Shown piece after piece: positions 7,217 through 12,744 of a stretch of 16,853 bases of DNA. The position numbers and the translations under genes were made by a program. The first letter of the stretch is position 1; the number at the start of each line of letters is the position of its first letter. Below the pieces are notes generated by a model. The model was not told where the DNA came from and did not search any database. It worked only from the letters and a program-made list of their open reading frames with translations. The stretch comes from UBA2336 sp964597075. Its GTDB lineage: Bacteria; Bacteroidota; Bacteroidia; Cytophagales; Cyclobacteriaceae. Location of the stretch: assembly GCA_964597075.1 (NCBI GenBank), contig CAZQXC010000047.1, positions 1 through 16,853 on the forward strand, read 5' to 3'.

Positions 7217-8146
7217 ATGAAAGTAACCGTTGTAGGTGCCGGTAACGTAGGTGCCACCTGTGCCGATGTTTTGGCGTATCGCGAAATTGCGAATGAAATT
7301 GTATTAATTGACATAAAGGAAGGTATTGCCGAAGGTAAGTCGTTAGACATCTGGCAAAAGGCACCTATTGATTTGTACGATTCCCGTACCGTAGGCTCTA
7401 CCAACGATTATACTAAGACTGCCGGATCGGAAGTAGTGGTTATTACATCGGGTTTGCCACGAAAGCCCGGCATGAGCCGGGATGACCTAATTAACACCAA
7501 TGCGGGCATTGTAAAATCAGTTACCGAAAATGTGGTTAAACATTCTCCCAACGCGATCATTATTGTGGTTTCAAATCCATTGGATGTGATGACCTATCAG
7601 GCTCACCTTACCTCTAAACTTCCACGAACAAAAGTTTTTGGTATGGCGGGTATCCTGGATACTGCCCGGTACCGCGCCTTTTTAGCAGAAGCTTTGAATA
7701 TCTCACCGAAAGATATTCAGGCTATGTTATTGGGTGGCCATGGCGATACCATGGTTCCCCTGCCTCGTTACACCACCGTTGCCGGCATTCCGGTTACCGA
7801 GTTAATTGATAGCGATAAGCTGAATGCTATTTTAGAAAGAACAAAAGTTGGAGGAGGAGAATTAGTTAAACTAATGGGTACTTCTGCCTGGTATGCACCG
7901 GGTTCTGCTGCTGCCCAAATGGTAGAAGCGATTGTGCGCGACCAACGCAGGGTATTTCCGGTATGTGCCCAGTTGGATGGTGAGTATGGAATAAAAGACT
8001 GCTACCTGGGTGTGCCTGTTGTACTGGGCAAGAATGGTATTGAAAAGATTATTGAACTGGATTTGAACGCGGGTGAGAAGGCACTGATGGAAGCCAGCCG
8101 CAAAGCTGTTCGCGAAGTGATGGACGTTTTGGACAAGATAGGCTAA
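7217..8146 (+). CDS. mdh: Malate dehydrogenase (LDH-like family)
   Basis: A 309-residue NAD-dependent dehydrogenase interconverting malate and oxaloacetate in the TCA cycle. The Rossmann motif GAGNVGATC spans residues 7-15, and Asp32 after the second strand indicates NAD rather than NADP. The substrate loop is GLPRKPGMSRDDL (79-91): Arg82 is the residue that distinguishes malate from lactate dehydrogenases, and Arg88 is the mobile-loop arginine. Asn120 (VVSNPLDVMT), Arg151 and catalytic His175 (GGHGDTMVPL) are all present, with its Asp partner in the GILDTAR block. The length fits the bacterial LDH-like malate dehydrogenases. It follows tilS after 112 bp in which I see no clear terminator or promoter match, so it may have its own unrecognised promoter. 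Its stop is followed after 5 nt by a large inverted-repeat element. Confidence 0.96.
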   Translation: MKVTVVGAGNVGATCADVLAYREIANEIVLIDIKEGIAEGKSLDIWQKAPIDLYDSRTVGSTNDYTKTAGSEVVVITSGLPRKPGMSRDDLINTNAGIVKSVTENVVKHSPNAIIIVVSNPLDVMTYQAHLTSKLPRTKVFGMAGILDTARYRAFLAEALNISPKDIQAMLLGGHGDTMVPLPRYTTVAGIPVTELIDSDKLNAILERTKVGGGELVKLMGTSAWYAPGSAAAQMVEAIVRDQRRVFPVCAQLDGEYGIKDCYLGVPVVLGKNGIEKIIELDLNAGEKALMEASRKAVREVMDVLDKIG

Positions 8147-8189
8147 GTAACTAGTAGCCATCTCAAAAATCCTTTCATATACATGCGTC

Positions 8190-8231
8190 ATTCCGGCCTT
8201 GAGGCTGCCTGCGGCAAAGGCAGGCCGGAAT
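8190..8231. repeat. Hairpin with 10-bp perfect outer arms
   Basis: ATTCCGGCCT (8190-8199) pairs exactly with AGGCCGGAAT (8222-8231). Inside, CTGCCT (8205-8210) can pair with AGGCAG (8218-8223), partly competing with the outer stem. The GTCATTCC...GGAATCTC layout resembles dispersed REP-type hairpins known from several bacterial groups; family membership cannot be tested from one copy. Confidence 0.75.
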
Positions 8232-8256
8232 CTCGTAATTCAACTAATAGAAAGGG

Positions 8257-8280
8257 ATCGCCCCGATGCATCGGGGCGAT
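8257..8280. repeat. Perfect 24-nt palindrome
   Basis: ATCGCCCCGATG (8257-8268) is followed without spacer by its exact reverse complement CATCGGGGCGAT (8269-8280). A palindrome with no loop suits a dimeric protein site or a cruciform better than an RNA terminator, and no T-run follows. It is GC-rich relative to the surrounding sequence. Confidence 0.8.
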
Positions 8281-8316
8281 GACCAAAGATTTTGAGATGG
8301 CTTCTACTACTTTATA

Positions 8317-8353
8317 AACTAAAAATGCTGGATGCCCTCCGGCATTTTTAGTT
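8317..8353. terminator. Bidirectional terminator between mdh and the HAD gene
   Basis: AACTAAAAATGC (8317-8328) pairs exactly with GCATTTTTAGTT (8342-8353) around a 13-nt loop, giving a 12-bp stem with A-run and T-run arms readable on both strands. A smaller alternative stem is ATGCC (8332-8336) with GGCAT (8341-8345), followed by TTTT. It sits between convergent genes, and the HAD stop codon (TAA on the minus strand, 8348-8350) lies within the stem. Confidence 0.75.
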
Positions 8354-9004
8354 GATGATTGAAGTAAGTTGATTCAGCGTCAGATTTTGAAAGTCATCAA
8401 TAACAAGGTCGGTATTGTTCATCTCCTCTTTCGTATGGGTTGTGGTGATCCCAATCACGTGAGCTCCTGAAGCCTTTCCTGCCAGAATACCTGACAGGGA
8501 ATCTTCAATAACAATGCATTGATTGGATGGAAGTCCAAGTGCCTGCGCGGATTTGAGGTAAATTTCCGGATGGGGTTTGCCATGAGTCACCATGCTTTCA
8601 TCCAGAATAACTTCAAAATACTTTCCGATGCCGGTTCCTTTCAGAACAAAATCAACATTGGCTCGGGGGGCAGAGGTGGCAATTGATCGTGGGATATTGT
8701 TTTGCTCCAGTAGATCCAAAAATGAGAGTAACCCCTTAACGGGTTTAATGTACTGGGCATAGACGTCCCGAAAGAGTTGTTCTTTTTCAAAGGCATATGC
8801 TTGCAGTTGTTCTTCCGTTAACGTTCCAAAAAGATTTGTAATCCATTCGCGGTTGGTGCGCCCATAAATTTTATTTCGCAATTTTTCTTCCGTTAACCGG
8901 AAGCCGTACTTCGTGCAGAACTGATTGATGGTTTCTTTATGAAAAGGGTTGGTGTCGACAATAACACCATCCATATCGAAAATAACAGCAAAGGATTTTG
9001 ACAT
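8348..9004 (-). CDS. HAD-family phosphatase, beta-phosphoglucomutase-like
   Basis: A 218-residue cytoplasmic hydrolase of the haloacid dehalogenase superfamily with all four motifs: FDMDGVIVDT (9-18; nucleophile Asp10 and acid/base Asp12), IATSAP (108-113; Thr/Ser), the motif III Lys143 in HGKPHPEIYL, and the metal-binding acids of VIEDSLSGI (165-173). The helical cap between motifs I and II (about 20-88) and the GKPHPE signature place it in the beta-phosphoglucomutase/phosphatase subgroup. The substrate is probably a sugar phosphate or similar small phosphate ester but cannot be read from sequence. It starts 2 nt after the methyltransferase stop, so the two are cotranscribed. The stop codon lies inside the shared terminator stem. 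Confidence 0.9.
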   Translation of the reverse strand: MSKSFAVIFDMDGVIVDTNPFHKETINQFCTKYGFRLTEEKLRNKIYGRTNREWITNLFGTLTEEQLQAYAFEKEQLFRDVYAQYIKPVKGLLSFLDLLEQNNIPRSIATSAPRANVDFVLKGTGIGKYFEVILDESMVTHGKPHPEIYLKSAQALGLPSNQCIVIEDSLSGILAGKASGAHVIGITTTHTKEEMNNTDLVIDDFQNLTLNQLTSIIN

Positions 9005-9006
9005 GC

Positions 9007-9777
9007 TTAAGGTTTAACGGCTTTGAAAATGATTTCTCCGGAAGGAAGTTTAAAATGCTCGCGGGTTTCAGGCATGAGTTCATGAATGAAGTTGTCCTCT
9101 ATGGCTGTTAATCCTGCCTGTTGAATTCTCATGGAATAGTCTTTACCGTATTTACGAACGTGATCATCCTGGCCAAATAGTTTCTCTCGCTCGGCAGGGT
9201 CAGTAATGGTGTGGTCTTCCAAGGTGGTATCAGGTATTGGATGGAAGAAGGGCACCTGTAAAATGGCAAAACCACCCGGCTTAAGCACCCGATGAATTTC
9301 ACGCATCGCGCGAATATCATCATTCACGTGTTCCAATACATGGTTACACAACACAACATCAAACTGATTTTCTGAAAAAGGCATCTGGTGAATATCCATT
9401 TTTACCTTGGCCAAAGGTGATTCAATATCGGCTGTGATATAGTGCTCATGATGAAGCTTTTCAAAACGCTTTAGAAAGCAAGCTTCGGGGGCAATGTGCA
9501 ATACATCCTGAGGTTTTTCAAAAAAAGCAGTCTTCTCTTTCAAGTAAAGCCAGATAAGTCGGTGACGTTCAAGCGCCAGGCAATTCGGGCATAGGGCATT
9601 TTCGCGAGGTTTAATTCTGCCGTAGGGCAAAAATTTTCTGAACTTCTTTTCACATACCGGACACATTACCTTTTCTCCGGCATAGATAATTGTCAGTACC
9701 TTCTGACCAAGGCCAGTAACACGCTGAAGGTACTTGCGGGGTATATTCCTGATTAAGAATGAAACCAGTTTCTTCAT
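9007..9777 (-). CDS. Class I SAM-dependent methyltransferase with N-terminal zinc knuckle
   Basis: A 256-residue protein. Residues 39-66 hold two CxxC pairs (Cys39/Cys42 in CPVC and Cys63/Cys66 in CPNC), a likely treble-clef-type metal site; the first 30 or so residues are basic and amphipathic (LVSFLIRNIPRKYLQRV). The methyltransferase core follows: a degenerate motif I, DVLHIAPE (91-98), in place of the usual glycine-rich loop; ADIES (Asp117) for ribose binding; MDIHQMPF (127-134); the FDVVLCNHVLEHV strand (139-151); and the RVLKPGG turn (163-169). This matches Methyltransf_11-type enzymes found near envelope or polysaccharide genes in Bacteroidota. The substrate is unknown. It is first in a two-gene operon with the HAD gene and divergent from the sigma factor gene, with 122 bp between. 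Confidence 0.85.
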   Translation of the reverse strand: MKKLVSFLIRNIPRKYLQRVTGLGQKVLTIIYAGEKVMCPVCEKKFRKFLPYGRIKPRENALCPNCLALERHRLIWLYLKEKTAFFEKPQDVLHIAPEACFLKRFEKLHHEHYITADIESPLAKVKMDIHQMPFSENQFDVVLCNHVLEHVNDDIRAMREIHRVLKPGGFAILQVPFFHPIPDTTLEDHTITDPAEREKLFGQDDHVRKYGKDYSMRIQQAGLTAIEDNFIHELMPETREHFKLPSGEIIFKAVKP

Positions 9778-9785
9778 AAAGGCCG

Positions 9786-9819
9786 CTAAGATACACCCCT
9801 ACGTAGTTTCCCTCAAAAA
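9786..9819 (-). promoter_or_regulatory. Putative promoter of the methyltransferase-HAD operon
   Basis: On the minus strand, TTTTTG (9814-9819) is followed by 20 nt and then TATCTTAG (9786-9793), one base off TAnnTTTG. The spacing fits Bacteroidota promoters well, and this is the only site in the window with a good upstream element. The box ends 8 nt before the ATG at 9777. Confidence 0.5.
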
Positions 9820-9899
9820 TTCACCTTTTAAAACTTTTTTATCTTTCCATTCATCTAAGAGTAGAATTAGCCGTTAGCCAGTCAAAATACCGTTCGTTC

Positions 9900-10532
9900 A
9901 TGCATGCAGAAACTTTACCGGACATGGCCATAATGCATTCCGATTCGCTGGTCGAGCGCGCCCGACAAGGGGATAGGAATGCCCAGGGTAAACTGGTGCA
10001 GCTATGGTATAAGCGGATTTACAACTACTGCTTTAAGTTTTTCCTGAATCACGACCTGGCTATGGAGGCTTCACAGAAAGCGTTCATATCCATGTGCCGG
10101 AATGTGGAGGCCTTGCAAGATGTGTCGCGGTTTAAAAGCTGGTTGTACAAAATTGCGGTGAATAGTTGCCGGGAGGAAGCACGAAAAATTAAGGGCTCCA
10201 GATCACTTTCGTTTGATCTGGTGGTGAATGCTGAAGCTGAGGATTCACCTGCCTGGGAAAGGGCAGTACGAAGAAATGAAAATCCTGAACACCAATACCA
10301 GCAACAGGAACTATCGGATTTGTTGCAGCAATGCCTGATGGAACTGAGTGTTGAGCAACGTGAGGTGGTTATTATGAAGGAATATGAAGGGTTAAAATTC
10401 CGTGAGATAGCAGAGGCTCTGAATATTTCTGAAAACACGGTTAAGTCAAGGATGTATTACGGACTGGATGCTATGAAAAGGATTTTGGAGAAAAGAAACA
10501 TTACCAAGGAAACAATTCGTTATGAACTTTAA
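9900..10532 (+). CDS. ECF-type RNA polymerase sigma factor
   Basis: A 210-residue sigma-70-family protein of the extracytoplasmic-function type, with region 2 and region 4 only. Region 2 covers about residues 27-90 (LVQLWYKRIYNYCFKFF through RFKSWLYKIAVNSCREEARK); the RFKSWLYKIA block is the classic ECF 2.4/DNA-melting end. Region 4 covers about 140-200: LMELSVEQREVVIMKEYEG, then the helix-turn-helix LKFREIAEALNISENTVKSR. Alternative ATGs lie at 9924 and 9933; the one at 9933 (MHSDSLVERARQGD) is closest to where family members usually begin, so the N-terminal 11 residues are uncertain. Its end overlaps the anti-sigma gene by 11 nt, implying translational coupling. It is likely held inactive by that partner until an envelope signal arrives. 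The target promoter is unknown. Confidence 0.92.
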   Translation: MHAETLPDMAIMHSDSLVERARQGDRNAQGKLVQLWYKRIYNYCFKFFLNHDLAMEASQKAFISMCRNVEALQDVSRFKSWLYKIAVNSCREEARKIKGSRSLSFDLVVNAEAEDSPAWERAVRRNENPEHQYQQQELSDLLQQCLMELSVEQREVVIMKEYEGLKFREIAEALNISENTVKSRMYYGLDAMKRILEKRNITKETIRYEL

Positions 10533-11379
10533 ACCCGATGAAGCTTTACTGATGGCTTACCTGTATGGTGAGTTGCAGGGCGAAGAAAAGGTAAACGTAG
10601 AAAACTACCTGGAGGAACATCCGGAAGTTGTTCGCAAGTTGGAAACACTGAATCAGGTGCGTAGCATCATGGCCAGGGTAACCGACAAGGAAGTGATTGC
10701 TCCGCCTATCGTGCTGGATCATCAGCGAAAGCAGTACTTCTGGAATACTTCGTTTGGTAAAACCATGTTAGGTATTGCCGCATCCCTTACGCTCATTATG
10801 TTGGTTGGGAAGTTTACCGGTTTGCATATTTCCATAAATGATAAATCACTGACTATTGGTTTTGGTAGTGAACTTGATCGGAGTGCTGAGATAACAGTGC
10901 CGGTTCAACCCATACTTACGTCAACTGATGTTCAGAGCATGATCAATCAGTCGCTTTCGCAGAATAATGAAACGTTCGTTGCGCAATGGTCGGAATCTCA
11001 GCAGAAACTGGATGAATCCATCAGGAGAACCATAGCTTACCGCTCGGAAGATCAGGTTAATGAATTGATGAAAAAAGTCTCAGCTGCGTCTGATGAGCAG
11101 ATCAGGCAGTTCGCATTAAGCCTGCAGGCCGACAATGCCCGGATGATCAAAGATTACATGGCACTAAACTCCAGTGATCAGCGAAAGTATATGGAAGAAC
11201 TACTGATTGATTTTGCAAGGTACCTGGAGCAACAAAACCGAAGCGACCTGCAGGTGCTACAGGCACGGCTTAATTCGATAGAACAAAATACAAATCTATT
11301 TAAATACGAAACCGAACAAATTTTAACCAGTATTATTTCTTCGGTCGATAATTCTAATGCATTAGCAACTAAAAATTAA
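10522..11379 (+). CDS. Membrane anti-sigma factor, zinc-less, with long periplasmic helical domain
   Basis: A 285-residue single-pass protein. The cytoplasmic N terminus (about 1-70) has the anti-sigma-domain start PDEALLMAYLYGELQGEEKV, then a NYLEEHPEVVRKLETL helix. It lacks the His-x3-Cys-x2-Cys zinc site of ZAS-type anti-sigma factors and has no cysteine anywhere. One membrane segment is at about 80-99 (TMLGIAASLTLIMLVGKF). The outside part begins with a short beta-like stretch (101-130) and continues as a long, Gln/Ser-rich, predicted helical region (about 134-275) that could form a coiled coil, with repeated EQQNRSDLQVLQARL-like patterns. It overlaps the sigma gene by 11 nt and is followed 8 nt later by the duplicated-domain protein gene. 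The role is inferred from position and topology. The C-terminal domain is probably the sensor or partner-binding part. Confidence 0.82.
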   Translation: MNFKPDEALLMAYLYGELQGEEKVNVENYLEEHPEVVRKLETLNQVRSIMARVTDKEVIAPPIVLDHQRKQYFWNTSFGKTMLGIAASLTLIMLVGKFTGLHISINDKSLTIGFGSELDRSAEITVPVQPILTSTDVQSMINQSLSQNNETFVAQWSESQQKLDESIRRTIAYRSEDQVNELMKKVSAASDEQIRQFALSLQADNARMIKDYMALNSSDQRKYMEELLIDFARYLEQQNRSDLQVLQARLNSIEQNTNLFKYETEQILTSIISSVDNSNALATKN

Positions 11380-11387
11380 AGAAGAAG

Positions 11388-12632
11388 ATGAAAAAATTAA
11401 TGGGCATTTTGATGATTTGTGTTGTGTGGATGGTGTTGCCGGTGCAAGCACAGAAGCTTGATGAGGCACGCATGGTGCGTGATCTTTCCGTGGCGGAAAA
11501 TGTTTTAAAGACATTAATCCAACAGCAGTTCGATAAACAACGAATGTTTTTTGGATTAGAGGTGGCAGGAAGCTATCAGCAGGGTTTTGGTGTTACGTTT
11601 CGGTTACCCGCTGATTTCACCACGCCCATTGCTATAAAATTTTCGGGTGATATAGGGGATTTCATGTGGATGGATGGACAACGACCCGGATCTTTTTCAT
11701 ATTCCATAGTAAGTCCTTCAACCAGGGAAGTGCAGGTGTTGGAGCAACAGGCTCGGGAACAAGCGCAGCAGGCAAAGGAATTGGATCAGCGTACACACGA
11801 GGAAGAACAGCAGGTCAGATTAAGAAGAAGAGGAGCTGACAGAAATTCAACCCTAGATATGGATAGTGTACGCGATGTTTATAACGAAAAGCTTATGGGG
11901 GCTGTAAAGGATTTCCTGGTTGATTACGGTGATTTGATTAGCCAATTAAATGCGAATGAACGCATTGTTATCACCAATCGGGGAGATCGCCCACGAGTAT
12001 GGGTGAATCAGTTCTTTACTTCTCCGAATAGGTCCTATCTTTCCATGGAAATAACCAAGGCAGATATTGTAGCGCACAAGCAGGGTAAACTTACCCGTGA
12101 ACAAGCGCTGGCAAAAATTAAAATTATAAACACAGAGTCAGTTGATGCCGTTGAGCCCGATCTGGAGTTATTGTCGAGCATTTTTAACCGTCTGTACCGT
12201 TCCGACTTAGCCACAACATTTTTTACCGATGAGGGAATATACTTTGAACGTCTGAAAGATTTTGGTGCAGTGTACTATATGCGTGTATTCAGTAGTACTC
12301 AAAGTAGAAACTCCGGGTTGTTCAATATGCCTACGGGAAAGCTTAATGATGTGGATCAGGTTGCCCGTGATAAGAAAGTAAAGGAAATGTATCCGAGTTT
12401 TGAGAAGGAGTTGAAGGAAAATATTGTAGAGTACGGACGCACGGTAAAGAGTTTAGGAGACGATGAATCGCTAGTGTTTAACGTTACCATTACCAAGTGC
12501 GAAGGATGTGGAATCCCTTCATCGCTCGAACTTACCCTGAAGAGCAATGTTCTAAAGGATTATGCTGCTGGTAAAATCACAAAAGACGCAGCTATTGGTA
12601 AAATAGCGGTTAAAAAAGGTCAGAATCAGTAA
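11388..12632 (+). CDS. Exported protein with two tandem copies of an unrecognised domain
   Basis: A 414-residue protein with a signal peptide (MKKLMGILMICVVWMVLPVQAQ, cleavage about residue 20-22), so periplasmic or outer-membrane-facing. I do not recognise a named family. The two halves appear homologous. Each has an opening helix (VLKTLIQQQFDKQRMFFGLE, about 39-58; SIFNRLYRSDLATTFFTDEG, about 264-283), a hydrophobic strand pair (GVTFRLP, AVYYMRV), a helix ending in a VDYGDLISQL or VEYGRTVKSL motif (178-187, 347-356), a strand (ERIVITNRG, ESLVFNVTI), and an ending with ADIVAHKQGKLTREQALAKI (225-244) or VLKDYAAGKITKDAAIGKI (388-406). The first half carries a Gln/Glu-rich insert (about 114-148) likely to be coiled coil. 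The second has a CEGCG pair (Cys371, Cys374). It is the third gene of the sigma/anti-sigma cassette, 8 nt after the anti-sigma gene and behind an A/G-rich leader, and may be its periplasmic partner or output. Confidence 0.75.
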   Translation: MKKLMGILMICVVWMVLPVQAQKLDEARMVRDLSVAENVLKTLIQQQFDKQRMFFGLEVAGSYQQGFGVTFRLPADFTTPIAIKFSGDIGDFMWMDGQRPGSFSYSIVSPSTREVQVLEQQAREQAQQAKELDQRTHEEEQQVRLRRRGADRNSTLDMDSVRDVYNEKLMGAVKDFLVDYGDLISQLNANERIVITNRGDRPRVWVNQFFTSPNRSYLSMEITKADIVAHKQGKLTREQALAKIKIINTESVDAVEPDLELLSSIFNRLYRSDLATTFFTDEGIYFERLKDFGAVYYMRVFSSTQSRNSGLFNMPTGKLNDVDQVARDKKVKEMYPSFEKELKENIVEYGRTVKSLGDDESLVFNVTITKCEGCGIPSSLELTLKSNVLKDYAAGKITKDAAIGKIAVKKGQNQ

Positions 12633-12680
12633 CTATTGATTGCAGGTAGCAGTTAGTTATATAATAGGGTAAGATATTAT

Positions 12681-12711
12681 TCGGGTGGTTTCGGTAATCG
12701 AGGCTACCCGA
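12681..12711 (+). other. Strong plus-strand RNA hairpin upstream of the exporter operon
   Basis: Positions 12681-12693 (TCGGGTGGTTTCG) pair continuously with 12699-12711 (CGAGGCTACCCGA) around a 5-nt loop (GTAAT). This gives 13 bp, of which three are G-U pairs. Those three would be A-C mismatches on the other strand, so the structure belongs to plus-strand RNA. The following bases (CTATTATTGT) are only moderately T-rich, so it may be a weak terminator of the upstream cassette or an attenuator or processing site. Confidence 0.65.
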
Positions 12712-12720
12712 CTATTATTG
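12689..12720 (+). promoter_or_regulatory. Possible promoter of the exporter operon
   Basis: TTTC (12689-12692), 20 nt, then TATTATTG (12713-12720): each half is one base off the TTTG / TAnnTTTG consensus, at good spacing. The box ends 24 nt before the adaptor ATG. The spacer is largely occupied by the second arm of the 12681-12711 hairpin. Tentative. Confidence 0.3.
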
Positions 12721-12744
12721 TAGACAATCCAAGTACTTACGAAC

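Larger units (their letters stand above)
8152..8309. repeat. Composite inverted-repeat element (MITE- or REP-like) after mdh
   Basis: The gap between mdh and the HAD gene is framed by long imperfect inverted arms. The left arm is TAGTAG (8152-8157) running into GCCATCTCAAAAATC (8157-8171). The right arm is GATTTTGAGATGGC (8288-8301) followed by CTACTA (8304-8309). The arms match except for one extra A on the left and about 3 extra bases on the right. Between them lie two further inverted repeats (8190-8231 and 8257-8280). I see no coding frame inside. It could be a miniature transposable element, a dispersed REP-type repeat, or an mdh 3' untranslated structure. I see no flanking target-site duplication. 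Confidence 0.7.

Noticed and set aside
9867..9879. Short tandem repeat TTAGCC-G-TTAGCC upstream of the sigma gene
   Set aside because: Two 6-nt copies are too short to separate from chance; no similar pair is seen upstream of the exporter operon.
10049..10438. 129-codon open frame antisense to the sigma factor
   Set aside because: Cys/Ser-rich composition with no motif, and fully inside a clear sigma-70 coding frame; a shadow of that gene.
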